55,374 bases of DNA from Cytidiella melzeri. Its lineage: Eukaryota; Basidiomycota; Agaricomycetes; Polyporales; Irpicaceae. Positions 22,776 to 35,045 of the stretch are shown one piece after another. A model generated the notes under the pieces. That model saw only the letters and a list, made by a program, of their open reading frames with translations. It had not been told where the DNA came from and ran no database searches. The stretch spans positions 1 through 55,374 of the forward strand of contig JABYQR010000300.1 of assembly GCA_022592445.1 (NCBI GenBank), in the 5' to 3' direction. The position numbers and the translations under genes are program-made. Numbering within the stretch: the first letter of the stretch is position 1; each line of letters starts with the position of its first letter.

Positions 22776-24763
22776 ATGCTAGTGCACCCACGCACACTCA
22801 GGCTCGTACTCAATCCACGTCTCGCTCGACGCGCCAGACTCAGCATGCCAGCAGCAAAGCGGCCTACCAACGCACAAGATCTAGACTCCTTTGATACAGA
22901 GAAACCTCCTCTGAAGAAACCACGCAGGAAAGCTCCCAAGCAGCAGGCGGACGTCGCCTCGAGTGCTGAGAGCGAGTACGATTTGGCAGACTTTCCTACC
23001 CGTGTGACTAGTCCCTGGAAGTTTGGCCCACATGTCTCAGCTGCAGGAGGTGTCGAGAACGCTGTTCTGAACGCAGCAAGGATCGGGTACGTTTGTTCGC
23101 TGTTTTCGGCGACGTGGGTAGCAGACGTGAACATGGTTTTCTAGCGTAGGGCTACCGCGTTTGCGCTGTTCCTCAAGTCTCAGCGCAAATGGATCAGCAA
23201 AGACCTATCCGAAACCTCTGTGGAGACATTCAAACGGCGGTTGGCAAAACTGGGGTACGATAGGAAGCACATCCTTCCGCATGGGAGTTATCTGGTGAAC
23301 CTCGGTAACCCAGATGCGTGAGTGGCCCCTCCAGCAGTGCTGTCGACCAAACACTGACAGAATTTCACTTCAGCGAGAAGCGTGAAAAGTCGTATGTCTG
23401 CTTCCTTGACGACCTGAAGAGGTGTGAGCAGCTAGGGCTCTTGCTATACAACTTCCAGTGCGCCCCGTTCCAGTCTCGTTGTCTCAATTTTGTAACCCCT
23501 ACTTTTTGCAGTCCTGGTTCGACAGTCGGTCAGACGACCACCGAGGCGTCGCTCTCTTTTGTGGCAGAATGCATCAACCGCGCTCACAAGGAGATTCCAA
23601 ACGTCGTCATCGTCATTGAAAATATGGTAACCCATTATTCTCACATTCTCTGTCTCTTCTACCAGTATCTTGACTTATGGAATAGGCAGGCTCAGGGAAC
23701 GTGCTTGGGTCTAAATTCTCTGAGATCGGAGCGATTATTAAGGAGGTAGAAGACAAAGCACGTGTCGGAGTTTGTCTCGACACATGTACGTGCGCAGTAG
23801 GCCTCTATGCTTTTCGGTGCAGCTGACATATCTCTGTAGGCCATGCTTTTGCTGCAGTAAGCTCCACAACCAGTCTGATCCTCATTTCGCGAAGCTCATT
23901 CGACGCTGTAGGGCTACGACATCCGAACGAAGGATGGCTGGGAGTACGTTCCCAATTTTTTCTACTCAACCCCGATGACCCAGTTAACGCGACTGCTTTC
24001 ACAGGGCCATGAGTACATCTCGTCTTTGCTGTTATAACAATGTGCTGCGCTGACAGTTACGACAGTGTCCGAATTTACTGAAGAAATCGGGATACGGTAC
24101 CTCCGTGGGATGCACATCAACGACTCTAAAGGGAATCTTGGCAGCGGCAAAGATCGACACCAGAACCTCGGCCTGTGAGTTCAATTCGTTGTCAACCCGA
24201 CCAACCCTCCCCTAACTTAGCGAAATCGCGGAATCTTGTCCATTCTTTTTTTTAATGACATGAACAGCGGTCACCTGGGTTTATCGACTTTCGCACACAT
24301 CTTGTCCGACCCACGAACGAAGGATATCCCACTCATACTTGAGACGCCAACTCACGACTCGGACAAGGCTCCAAAACTCAAGGGCGAGGCAAAGAGGAAG
24401 AAGGAGAAGAACAAGCCCTACCACAACACGGAAGGCGACGAGCACGAAAGGGTGCCTTTGCGTTCCGAAGAATGGGAGGTATGGAAGAAGGAAGTCGAAG
24501 TTTTACGTCGGTTGGCGTCCATGGGTACAGAAGAGCCTGTATTCGATAACCGCGAGCGGCTCCTGGATGAATGGACGAAGGAGATCGAGAGCGTCGTGGT
24601 CAAGTTTGCGGGGGTTAGCCCAGCCAGCACTGACGAAATGAATATGCTCACAAAGACGACAACGAAGAAGCAGAGACAAAGGGGCCAGCGGAATGAACGA
24701 AAAGGGGAGCGTAAAACTGGGGAGACGGAGGCGGACGGGGAGATAGCCTCGGACGTAGAGTGA
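22776..24763 (+). CDS. APN1: AP endonuclease APN1 (endonuclease IV family)
   Basis: Cuts DNA 5' to abasic sites in base-excision repair using three zinc ions. Ten exons: 22776-23086, 23150-23317, 23374-23457, 23512-23626, 23686-23785, 23840-23856, 23912-23943, 24005-24012, 24066-24174, 24268-24763. They give 479 residues, or 456 from the second ATG at 22845. Motifs in order: [111 protein letters not shown], and GHLGLSTF...PLILETPT, which carry the conserved His, Glu and Asp zinc ligands. The protein is longer than yeast Apn1 (367 aa). It has a lysine-rich N-terminus, an insert rich in Lys/Glu after LETPTHD, and a basic tail ([17 protein letters not shown]) suited to nuclear import. Exon 8 is only 8 nt. 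Confidence 0.92.
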
Positions 24764-25586
24764 CTTGAGTACGCACTGCGCTCGTGGATGAGATTTCCCA
24801 GTGCAGTGTTTTGCGTCCAAGTCGTGTATGATACGAATGCTATACGATCAGAGGAACTCGAAAAGAGTTGTCAAATCCAGTTAGTGTCAGAAGTAGTACC
24901 CTAGTCTGTCAAGCCTTGATGCATCGATGCGTAGCCGGCCCTTCCAGTCGTAAAGAGAACACGAGCGTTTGTCAATGTACTCACTACTCAGTACTCAGCG
25001 AGGGCCCAACGAGCACAACGCGTATACGCCAGGCAGATTGACAATCAATACCACATTTTATAACGGCGAAAACGAGGGGGTATGTACGTATATCCATCAA
25101 CAACGTACAGTGCAACAATACAGCGACGATGGGCTACTAGTCAAAAGTCAACGTTAACGTTCAACCTCGGGCGGCGGATGGTCAAAGTCGAGGTCGGCAA
25201 CGTAAAAAAGGAGAGGGGCAGATTGGGGGACCAGTAATACAACGATTGATAGTTTCGCAGGTACGCGAGTGGTAGTGAGGTCACAGACAGCACAGATAGA
25301 CAGACCGAGGAGGGAAGATATGGTGGCAAGGTAAGGTAGTATATATAGCAACGAGTTCATAAAAGCAGACAAGGGAGGGAGCAGGACGTCACGCATTGAC
25401 GTGGACCGATGGTATCTAGCGACAGGACAGACATAGAAGGAAGCCCGGCGAGTCCTCAAAGTGAAAGAGTGTCTCGAACTCGATGAGTGTAGGGCGAGAA
25501 GACGAAGAGCATTAGAGGCAGAGGCAGAGGCAGACACGAACGACGAGACAGCAGAGAGAAGGCAGCGAACGCACAACAACCAGAGT
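24764..25586. other. intergenic region between converging APN1 and bHLH genes
   Basis: Two 3' UTRs, including a long one for the bHLH gene. No conserved ORF on either strand. Confidence 0.4.
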
Positions 25587-27061
25587 TTAGAGCATCATGG
25601 CACCAAACGCGTTGCCTCCGCCCACACTCATAGCCGCACTCGCGCCACGTCCACCCATGCCCATGCCACTCATGGACCCGCCTCCCATACCCTGCATCGC
25701 TCCTCCCTGAACCATGCCGTAGATGTCTTCCTCCCACTGCGACCTCCTTCCCATGGGTCCTGCTCCTGCCAAGACACCGGGCATCTCTGGTCCGTTACTG
25801 CCCACGCTCCCCATACTTCCACTTCTCTCCCTCTTCCCTACAACGCCGGTGGGGACAGGCGAATGGCCCACACTGCCGACACTGCTCGCGTCGTCGCTAT
25901 CCTGAGCGTACCTGGGCTGCTGAGGAGGGTACGCGCGTTGTGCGTACCCGCCGCCAATGTACGACTGGGGTCCATGGCTACTCTGGGGGGGAGTAAATTG
26001 CTGTTGCTGAGGTGGGCCCTGGAACGGGGGTCCTCCTGCAGGCATACCGTTCCACTTCTGATTGGTAACATCATTGGTCGGGGGAAAGTACTGTCCCATG
26101 TGCGGGGGATCGTACATGCTCGCCATAGCGGGGTTCTCAAAGCTGACAGTTTGCGGGTTCTGGACAATCATAGGGCTTGGAATGCCCGCGCTACCGCGAG
26201 GGATCATGGTCTGCAGGTTCAAGCCGTGACCGCCGTGGTGAGCAGGAATGTGATGTTGAGGGGGAGCGTGGTGAGCGTGGTGGATGTTGTGCGCAAACGG
26301 ATGGCCTCGAATGTCATCTTGATCGTCCACCATCTGGTGGGAGGCAGGCATAGCGTTGTATGCTGGGCCATCGTCGTCGCCGTATTCGTCATCACCCTCC
26401 TCCTCGATCGGGCCAGCGGACAAGATCTCGACCTCGCCGCTCATAATCATCTGGAAGCCCTCACCACGAACAGGCTCGTCTATTCTAGGGAGGCCTGAGC
26501 GATTGCGCCATTCATTGAGCTCACGACGGAGAGCGTCGCTTTCGGCCTTCAAGGCTCTGAGTTCGCGAGCGGCGAGGAGACGGTGCCTGCGGGACGCGTG
26601 GATGTGGGCGATGGAGCTGTTGACGATGGAAGACTTTGAGGGACGACGAATCTGAGAGAGGTTGGGGAGAAGACCGGCGAGGTCCTTCATTTCAAGGAGT
26701 CAACGACTGTGCAGAGGACAGGTCTAAAAATGAAGCTTACCAAGAAACGACCGTTGAGCGTCTCCCTACGGGCTCTCTCAACAGCGTTGTGAGTAGCCCT
26801 GCGCTCAGCGGTGTTGGCACGCCTGCTAGGCTTGCGCTTCTGTTGTTGGCCTGCGGCTGAGCTGATGCCGTTATGAGAGACGGGGAGGGAAGGGTCCTGT
26901 GAGAGGTTGTTCGCGATATCTGCGGGTGGAGGGAGAGAGAGAGTCTGAACGTGGTTGGGGGAAATGGGAGTGGAGGGGCCGTTAGAGCCGTCGACGGACG
27001 ACTGGGGAGACTGGGGAACAGGAGAGGACGAGGGAGAAGCGGCGGGAATAGACATTGCCAT
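25587..27061 (-). CDS. bHLH transcription factor
   Basis: Exons 27061-26741 and 26684-25587 give 472 residues. The bHLH domain is at about residues 80-145. The basic region THNAVERARRETLNGRF has His-Glu-Arg at the 5-9-13 positions, the signature of class B factors that bind CACGTG E-boxes. Helix 1 continues LDLAGLLPNLSQIRRPSK across the intron (GTAAGC...ATGAAG), then SSIVNSSIAHIHASRRHR. A leucine/alanine-rich coiled extension, LLAARELRALKAESDALRRE, follows. The N-terminus is Ser/Pro-rich, and the C-terminal 270 residues are His/Pro/Gln/Gly/Met-rich and disordered. The protein should act as a nuclear dimer; target genes cannot be inferred here. Confidence 0.88.
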
Positions 27062-27805
27062 TTCGTGATAGGATAGGGAGTCGCGATCAACAAGTGTTCA
27101 GCGTGCTTCCTGTGGGATGATGGGAGAGTCGTAGGATGAGAGAGAATGCCTGTCGCGAGTAAAACTCTAGCGTAGGGCAGTTGGGTGAGGTAGAGGTGGT
27201 GGGTGGAAAGGCTCTTTACTTGCAGGTCGGGGAATGGGGCGGATAGAGAGAGTGCCGGCGAGGGTCGCGAGATCTACGAGGGCGGTGAGCACCGAAAAAA
27301 AAATTGCAAAAATTGGCAGCAAAGGTTGACATACTCCAGGCGTTATCCTTGTATCGGCAGGGGAGAGGCGGGAGGGAGGATGCAAGAAGAAGGGGAGGGG
27401 GCGGGGGTCGGAGGGACACTCGTCAGAGAGCGAGGACCATGTAGCGTTGAGGGAGGAATGAGGGGAAAGAGAAAACAGCGACTCGTCAGATAAAAAGAGC
27501 CTCTTTCGCCGCATTAGGAAATATCTCTTGTCCACATTTGGCAAATCTCTGATTGGCCGTCTATAGCAACCCCATCAACGCAAATCCCCGCAGCCACAAG
27601 CGCGCACTCTCACCGTTCTCAACGTCGCCTTCGCAGCTGTCCGCGTCGTCGTCGGGGTTCTTGTCACCACCGTCGGCATCCCGACTCGCGCGACCGACTG
27701 CGCAACCGGAACGGAGTCTACCGTGGAGGCGTACGGTCCCGTCAATGCCACAAAGCAGTACAGTGTATCATCCACTCACTTGTCCATCTGCTGCATCTTC
27801 TAGTA

Positions 27806-27919
27806 TCAAACCCTGCAAAACTCGACCTGAAACCGTGGAATGTCGGTCCCATACAGCGGAATCAAAACGCATTGGATAGGGTATTGATTGAGAATGTTAG
27901 ACATTCGATACAGACCATC
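27806..27919 (-). CDS. possible terminal exon of an unidentified gene
   Basis: After a GTGCAG acceptor at 27920 the minus strand reads DGLYRMSNILNQYPIQC followed by VLIPLYGTDIPRFQVEF and a stop at 27808-27806. Amphipathic, protein-like composition suggests real coding. Upstream exon candidates (around 28000-28180, with YEHGVNNRLGMEVSAYLRA) cannot be joined with certainty. Family not recognised. Confidence 0.25.
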   Translation of the reverse strand, partial: DGLYRMSNILNQYPIQCVLIPLYGTDIPRFQVEFCRV

Positions 27920-29811
27920 CTGCACATGGCACCGCACCGCAAACGCGATTAGGGAACGGCCAATGTTCAGCTCTGCGCTCGATATACGCTCGATGTTGAA
28001 CTTCCAGGCTCAAGAGCTTCCATGCTGACGACGGCGTTGTCTGCACAACACTCGCTCAGACAGTTCCCTGTCTGGATGATGACTGCTCGCAGGTACGCAG
28101 ACACTTCCATTCCCAATCTGTTATTCACGCCGTGCTCATAGAAGGCTTTACTAGCCAAGGAGCTTCGTATAGATATCGGTGAGAAGCGGTCCTCGTGGCT
28201 GGCTTTTGTACCCGACACATACTCCGCGCAAGCACCCATTGCACCCGACAAATGTGAATTATTCAGTTACTTACCTCAAGTCAGTACTACTTGTGCCGAC
28301 TCCTTCCTCGCAAAGTTCATTTGCTGACTATTCATCAAAAGTAAACCTGGCGTCGTCACATCAACGCCTACTCGCACAGCGAAAGATCTTCACAGCGACT
28401 CTCAACTCTTCATCTAATCATCTACGTACACTCCTACAGCCCTCGGAGTCCTGTTTCCCGGCGTTGCCCGCGTACACAACAGCTGGGTGACACGATCAAG
28501 TGGGCATCACTCATCAACCCTCGCTGTGCTCTCATTAATAGGTGAATCATGACACTCACTAACAGTGGTCAACTCGGCTCGAGGGACAACTGGCTGGCTG
28601 GCTGCCATCTTTGCGGGAAATCACTGGCGAAACTCTGCAGGTGCGTGTAAGAGTGCGGTATACTTCTGGTAATCCGTTGATTACGGAGTGTTTCTTTCAA
28701 TCATTCTGAATACTATGCATCATCAGCCACATACCGACGATCTTCTCAGGTCGCCCGAGGCTCCCGTCACCGTGGTCCGACAAAAGCAGTTCCGACACTT
28801 GGACCCAGGCAATGCCATCACTTGGAGTCGTAGGATCCCTGTCGAAACACATCAACGATCAGCCCTCGTTGTTCCGTCAACACTGCAGCAGTTCGTATGT
28901 TGGGTCGTACGGTCGATGGCACGGGCAGAAGATCAGGTCAGCTGCTCCTGGCAGTGCTGGTACAGGAGATTCTCATTAGAAAGGCACGTGTTTCTCCCTC
29001 GGTCATATGCAACTACTTCTCGGTTCACAAGGGTGTTATCGTGGCCCCGAAAACTCTACATGACATCCTGCATCACTTACGACATACCCTACGAGCTTCG
29101 AGTCGACTCGGGTCGGCTAACAGCGCACAATCTGACCACCAAGGTAGCGCGATTTCGTGAAGTCGTACAAAGGATCTCGTAGTGGCACAATGCGATGCCT
29201 CTCCTCAACTTGGATTTGTCTGCGCCTTCGGAATTCTCTGAGATGTCTCAGAATTTGCTGCGCGGTCCCGACCAAGTTCCGGCGGCAGTGGCAACACTGC
29301 AAATGATCAGACGCCCGCACCCGGCTTACGGCTAACTAGATCATCGAGAATCACATGTCATTGTGCTTCAGCGCCCAGCATTGGCAGGCGCGCACATCAT
29401 GGTGTCGGATGCAGCAAATACATACGTACCCACAATAGTTGAATTCTTAGCTAGTAGACAAGTACTTTCTGTCGTTGGAACACCTTACCGGTACTCGAGT
29501 GCGACTCAGGTTTTCAAAGCATAGCCTTGCTGGTAAAGCAACGGCTTGATCCACGCAGTATTCAACAATGAGCCACAGCAGGAGACGGTCAAGTTTTGAC
29601 CCCGAGTACCACATCGTTAGACTGTGTTCACACTGTACAAGATGATCTGCATCACTATTCACAGTGCATGCTACAGTGTGCACGAGAGAGACAGAATTCG
29701 AAGGTGTATCAGAGCAGAGCCGATCGACCCATGCCCACTCTGACACCCACAAGACCCACCAACAACCAGTTCGATCCGCTTCCGCACCGAGAACCCTGTG
29801 GTCCAGTCGCA

Positions 29812-30210
29812 TCACAAATTCTCGTAGCTAGCGGGGAAAGATACCAGATGGCCATCTTGGCAGTAGTGTATTGCAACACCACCGCAAGTCCAGAGGATGT
29901 CGCCTAGACAGCGGTCCATATAGAAATGATCAGGAGTTGGCGGCTCATCTGAGGCAGTACAGCGTCGTTGTCGATGTACAAACACCGGTACCGCTTCTTC
30001 AACTTTGTGTGTATGGCTTGCAGGAAACACTGATGCACCGATGAGAAATACACGACAGACGGCTTCTTTGCTGAATGGTTCATCGAGGTCGTCATGATGA
30101 TGGTGTGAGATCAGGACGCAATACGCAAATGTGATCGCCAGGCGTTCATAAGTCACTACGTCCCTCTTGGTAACTTGAGCGAATATCGCCTTTGAGCTGA
30201 GATATGCCAA
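29812..30210 (-). CDS. hypothetical 132-residue ORF
   Basis: Begins MAYLSSKAIFAQVTKRDVVT, with YERLAITFAYCVLISHHHHDD next. Includes a plausible hydrophobic helix and no low-complexity run. No recognised domain, no splice partner found. Could be real, decayed or chance. Confidence 0.2.
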   Translation of the reverse strand: MAYLSSKAIFAQVTKRDVVTYERLAITFAYCVLISHHHHDDLDEPFSKEAVCRVFLIGASVFPASHTHKVEEAVPVFVHRQRRCTASDEPPTPDHFYMDRCLGDILWTCGGVAIHYCQDGHLVSFPASYENL

Positions 30211-30775
30211 GCTAGGTGCTGGCGTGCGGTGTCGAGTCTTGGAGAGCCCTCACGATGACGAGCTTGGTGGAGTGTTCCCCACTGCGGCCGGATTAAAATG
30301 AAGTCTTTGAACGCGTTGGTCAGGGGTGGACGTACCTAGTAAGTATTACGAGCTATCGAGTGAGAGCCAACCCGTAGGATAGCACATGTGTACGAGCACG
30401 GAAGCTCGTACTTTCACGGATGAGAGTCACCTAGTCAGATATATAGTGTCCCTTGCCTCAAACCCAAGGTACCGTCGGTGTAGAGGCGTTGTGCTAGTAA
30501 AAGTCTGTACTCTTTGGTCAAAGTTGAATTGAGCTTCGCTCCTCACTTTTTTTTTCGTTCTCCGCTCCCTTATGAGGAAAGCAAGCTCGGACCGTCTGAG
30601 ACCGAGACTACCCGCGATCGATTGGGCGGGTCTTATATTGAGCGTCTATGATATACTCATCAATTTTGATATTTGCGCTTCACCTGCCGCACTGTTAAGC
30701 TCGGTACGAAGGTATACGTTCAGCTGGTGAAACCATCTGACTTGTTCTCCAACAGCACCGGAAATAAAATCCTAC

Positions 30776-33145
30776 ATGGTCAGCATGTCTTCAAATTGGA
30801 CTCCTTCGTCCTGGAGAAGCAAAAAAGCCGCACAGGTATTTGCAGTTGAGCATTTTCATGTGCAAGCAGAACTCATTTCTTCATAGGACGTTGCATACCT
30901 AGACCAGGATCATCTGACTCGGTGAGTGAATAGTACAGTGTGCACGGTGAAATTAAGCACTGACTTTCCATGGCCTTTAGAGTGCTCTCGAAAATCCAGC
31001 AGCTGCCACCCTTGGTCACGCCGTCTGAGGTACACGCTACTTGTTTGTCGCCAACCTCCTTATGTCTCTCACTACACTATTTATCTAGATTGAGCGACTA
31101 CGCCATCATCTCAGCAACGTGCAGAAAAGTGAAGCGTTCCTTCTGCACGCTGGCGATTGTGCAGAAAGCTTCGATGCCGTTACTCATGTGTGTTATGACA
31201 CGGTACATCTTTTTCACCGACCGTGCGATTGATCACCGCGAAAATTTCTAGGAAAATATTTCCAACAAAATTGGACTCATCCTTTCGTTCTCTTTGATCC
31301 TCATCTGGGGAGCACGTCTTCCAATCGTCAGTAGGCAGCAGCCAGTATTCTTCCTTCCTTGGAAGACACTCATACAATCCTTCGTGCAGGTCCGTATAGG
31401 GCGTATCGCAGGACAGTACGCCAAACCTCGCAGTAGTGCGACAGAAAAAATAGGTGATCGCGAGGTTACAAGCTTCCGGTGAGCATACATCGCTGTCCCG
31501 GCGCTACGTCAGCGCTGAACACATTCATACAGAGGAGACAACGTTAACGGGTAAGAGCGTTCATCGTACGCTTGCTTGTTTGACTGGACATCTGCAGCCT
31601 TGATCCAAATGATCGGACACCAGATCCCGAACGATTGCTCAGGTCGGTTCAGCCGTTAACCTCCTCAGAATGCTCCGCTGAAGCTTTTTTTCCAGTGCAT
31701 ATTTCCACTCGACCGCTACTTTGAACTACGTTCGTGGTTTGTTGACCTCTGGTTTTGCTTCACTCCATCACCCAAGAGATTGGTCGCTCTCTCACGTTCG
31801 CTCGCCGGAGCTCAAGTGCGCATATGTGTAGCTCATAAGCCTACACATCGTTGCTGACATGTATCCATAGAAAAGAGTTTGAGCGCATAACAGAAGGTCT
31901 CTCGGATGCCCTTGGTTTTACGAAAACCATTGGCTTTGGAACGGAGACAGCGCCGTACGAGAAAGGTGGTAGTCGGGGCGTCTTGGGCGAAGTCGACTTC
32001 TACACCAGGTAAATACGCTTCAGCTCGTGCCCACTTGGTCTGAGCGAACATGCCGTTTTTGGATTTCTTATTTCTAAAGCCACGAAGGCCTTATGCTTGG
32101 ATACGAAGAAGCCATGACGCGCGAGTTCCCTCTGGCTTCTTCTGGGACGACTTCCAGCAACTCTTCGCAGCCCGTCGCACATTACAACACTTCCGCACAT
32201 TTCCTCTGGATCGGTGATCGGACTAGACAGCTCGACGGTGCACACGTAGAGTACTTCAGAGGGATACGAAACCCGATTGGTATCAAGGTCGGGCCGAGCA
32301 TGAAGGACGATGAGTTGGTGCGATTGCTTGATAGTGAGTCTTGAAAAAGACTTGATACGTAATTTTTTGATTTACAACAACACCACGATGCTCATATTTC
32401 TGATAGTCGTCAACCCGGACAAGGAGAGCGGGCGAGTGACGTTGATCACTCGGTACGGCGCTCTCAAGGTGAGCCCCTTCGTATACTACCATTTTTTTTG
32501 TTTTTCCATCCCAAAAGTTTCAGTGCAAGTTGCTCATTTCGTATATTGATCCAGGTCGAAAATTTCCTCCCAGGTCACATCAGCGCAGTCCAACGATCCG
32601 GTCACCCCGTCATCTGGATCTGCGACCCCATGCACGGAAAGTATGTCAAAACAGCCTCGATCCTACCAAACAACTAACCTCTTCGTGCTGCTCAAATTGT
32701 GTTTGTTTAGCACCCTCACTTCTTCCACAGGTCTCAAAACGCGTCACTTTGGCACCATCATCAGCGAGCTCACCTCCTGCATCCGTACACACGCCGCCAA
32801 CAACTCTCGTCTCGGCGGCGTCAGCCTCGAATTCACAGGCGAGCTGACAGACGACGGGTACAGTGTCACAGAATGTTTGGGAGGTAGCATGGGCTTGAGT
32901 GAAGAGCAACTCGGACTGAGATATCAGGTGCGTCGAGTGTTTTGTCGAATCCCAAGGACCCATGCCCAGTTCATTAACTTCTGCTTTCGTCGGCCTAGTC
33001 CTTCTGCGATCCTAGGTTAAACTTTGAACAATCGTTGGATGTCGCGTTTTTGATTTCGAACCACTTCAAACGGGAGAGGCTCGGGGAGTACAAGAATGAC
33101 AGTGATGTCCTGTTCGCAGAGTTGGGTGGGCACAGCCCTGCATAG
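30776..33145 (+). CDS. class II 3-deoxy-D-arabino-heptulosonate 7-phosphate (DAHP) synthase
   Basis: Condenses phosphoenolpyruvate and erythrose-4-phosphate, the first step of the shikimate pathway to aromatic amino acids. Fifteen exons: 30776-30835, 30887-30921, 30981-31029, 31089-31187, 31252-31326, 31390-31478, 31533-31550, 31598-31642, 31696-31815, 31871-32008, 32080-32333, 32407-32468, 32555-32640, 32711-32927, 32999-33145. They give 497 residues. Class II motifs in order: [196 protein letters not shown]. Unlike yeast Aro3/Aro4 (class I), this is the plant/bacterial class. Start could also be ATG 30785, in frame. Exon 7 is 18 nt. Confidence 0.95.
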
Positions 33146-33341
33146 GGACTTTGGCCGTACAGCAGAAGCTTTGCGACATACCGCCGTGGTCACCGCTCGT
33201 TCACCGTACAGGAAAGTCGAAATGCTATCACACTTGAAAGTACATCACAACAAGAATGCACTGCATCTACAAATGCATAAACTACACAATCTTGACGGTC
33301 TACGAGCAATGGTCGTTAGTGACGAACGTGTGGTGAAACAG

Positions 33342-35045
33342 CTACATGCTCACCTTTGCGTAAAGTGAGTCGACAACCTTACCGATCTGTTGCACTGTGT
33401 CTATTGCCGTTCCGTACGCATCCTGTAGCGCAGTGATCAGTGCGCGAGCTTGGTAGAAACTTGACAGAACATAGCGCACATCTGATTCCGGCTCATCATA
33501 CACCAAAAGGATACCTCGCTGTTGATCAAGGACGCCGTGGAAGACCTTGTCGAGTATCATTTGAGACAGCCTATAAAAATGATAATCAGCACACGGCGTG
33601 GCCATGGAAAGAGAAGACAAACTTTTGCTCGACGGCTTGCCGCCCCTGCTTCACTTGTTCAGCGACGTACTCTACTTCGACCACCGAGTAAGGCTCGACT
33701 ATGCGGAGGAGGTTTTGTTCCAGCAACGTATCATACAGAGCAGACAAATGTGTCCGTATCGTGGTATCGGAGGAAAGTTCTGGATACAACTTAGTTTCAA
33801 ACACGACTTTCTCAAGTAAGCGGGCCTACCATCTCGATAGTCTCGTAGCGCCTTTTCAAAATCCGCCAAGTTGCGGTTTTGGTGCGCTCGCGCAATCGCA
33901 CGCATACTTTCTACATCTCGTAACTGCGCGTACTTGGTAGCGAGCTTTATCGAAAGCAGTGATGTAACATCTTCCGACTACAGTGGGGTATGAGGCGCCA
34001 CGAAGAAAGGTTGAGAACGAACATGACATACCAAGTTCAACATCACCTTACATAGCAACATGTACTTCAGCGCCCCCAAGGCTCCCGGGTCATCCTGTGA
34101 GCTCAGGTTCTCGAATGTCTCAAAGAAATATGAGTACGCCGTGGTATAATCTTTGTCCTCGGCGTGAAGGATACCAGACTGGAGATCGAGCTGAGCTTGT
34201 AGATGCGGTGGACAATAGATAGAGTTAGCGGCCGTTCTTGATGAAGTCAGCGCCGCCTTTGCCTTCGGGAAGTTTCCGATCCCGCGATATACTCTACTCT
34301 CGAGTAAGTGCACTTCTGTGAGGACCATTTTGTCGTCGAGTCGTTTGAGCTCGGTCAGGAGGGAGTCAATGAGCGAGAGTGCAGGTTTGTATTGCAGAGC
34401 ATCCAGTTGCCTGGTGAAGCAGGGTCAGTCCGACGAATGGAACAAAGCATACGTCAACGTACAGGCTGATCAGACGCGTCTCTAAACTATGCTTCAAGAA
34501 TATACGCTTCTCCCGCTTTGCCCAGTCGACATTTGTTTGGAGTACTTGAATCTGGATGTCTCTGCTATTCGGAATGGGGCCAAAGAAGTCCAACAGTGTC
34601 CGGACTGTGCCAACGACTTAGTGCACTCCACTCGCACGCAGCGGAATGACTTACTGAGTTTAGCAGTCTTGGCTTTCGCTGTCGATGACATGAATGCACG
34701 AGACTTGTTGATGACGTCTGCTACGCCTTGCGCATTGCTGGGGAGGTTGCGTGAGCTCGGGAGATGAGAATGTCTTTGAACTTCGACATACTGCTGGTCG
34801 CGATACAATTCTCCCAGCTGAATCAAAGCTGCCTCTTGGTAGCGCAGAGACTCGCTGCTCTCATGAGTATTTGAGGACGCACTCTCTGCGAGTGAAATTC
34901 AATTTCTTTCCAATCTGCCCGACGTTCGCAAGACATACGACATACCAAGGATTTGAAGGTAGATCGCCTCTGCGCGCTTGGGCTCAGAAGTGCGCGCAGT
35001 TTTTGCCTGGGTTAAAAGCTCCTCTGTGGTCGGCTGGTTCGACAT
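33342..35045 (-). CDS. RPN6: 26S proteasome lid subunit Rpn6 (PSMD11)
   Basis: PCI-domain subunit that clamps the proteasome lid to the core particle. Nine exons: 35045-34946, 34885-34792, 34737-34655, 34604-34463, 34410-34032, 33977-33830, 33779-33623, 33570-33480, 33422-33342. They give 424 residues (human 422, yeast 434). Conserved blocks: [105 protein letters not shown], and [20 protein letters not shown]. The PCI winged-helix region is [36 protein letters not shown], with [12 protein letters not shown] at the end. Shares a 197-bp divergent promoter with RPN7, another lid subunit. Confidence 0.95.

Larger units (their letters stand above)
27062..30775. other. 3.7-kb stretch without a confident gene
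   Basis: 27062-27550 is the bHLH leader/promoter, GA-rich on the plus strand. Beyond it are only short, unrecognised coding-like segments: a minus-strand exon-like piece (27919-27806), a plus-strand frame at 28688-29182, and a minus-strand frame at 30210-29812. None forms a full gene model. 30,300-30,775 is the DAHP synthase promoter, with a T-run near 30550 and an upstream ATG at 30575 in the leader. The stretch may hold a decayed gene or lineage-specific small genes. Confidence 0.35.

Noticed and set aside
25461..26498. 345-codon plus-strand ORF
   Set aside because: Antisense shadow of the bHLH gene; the bHLH frame has clear domain and splice evidence, and this one has His/Arg-rich composition typical of reverse-complement frames.
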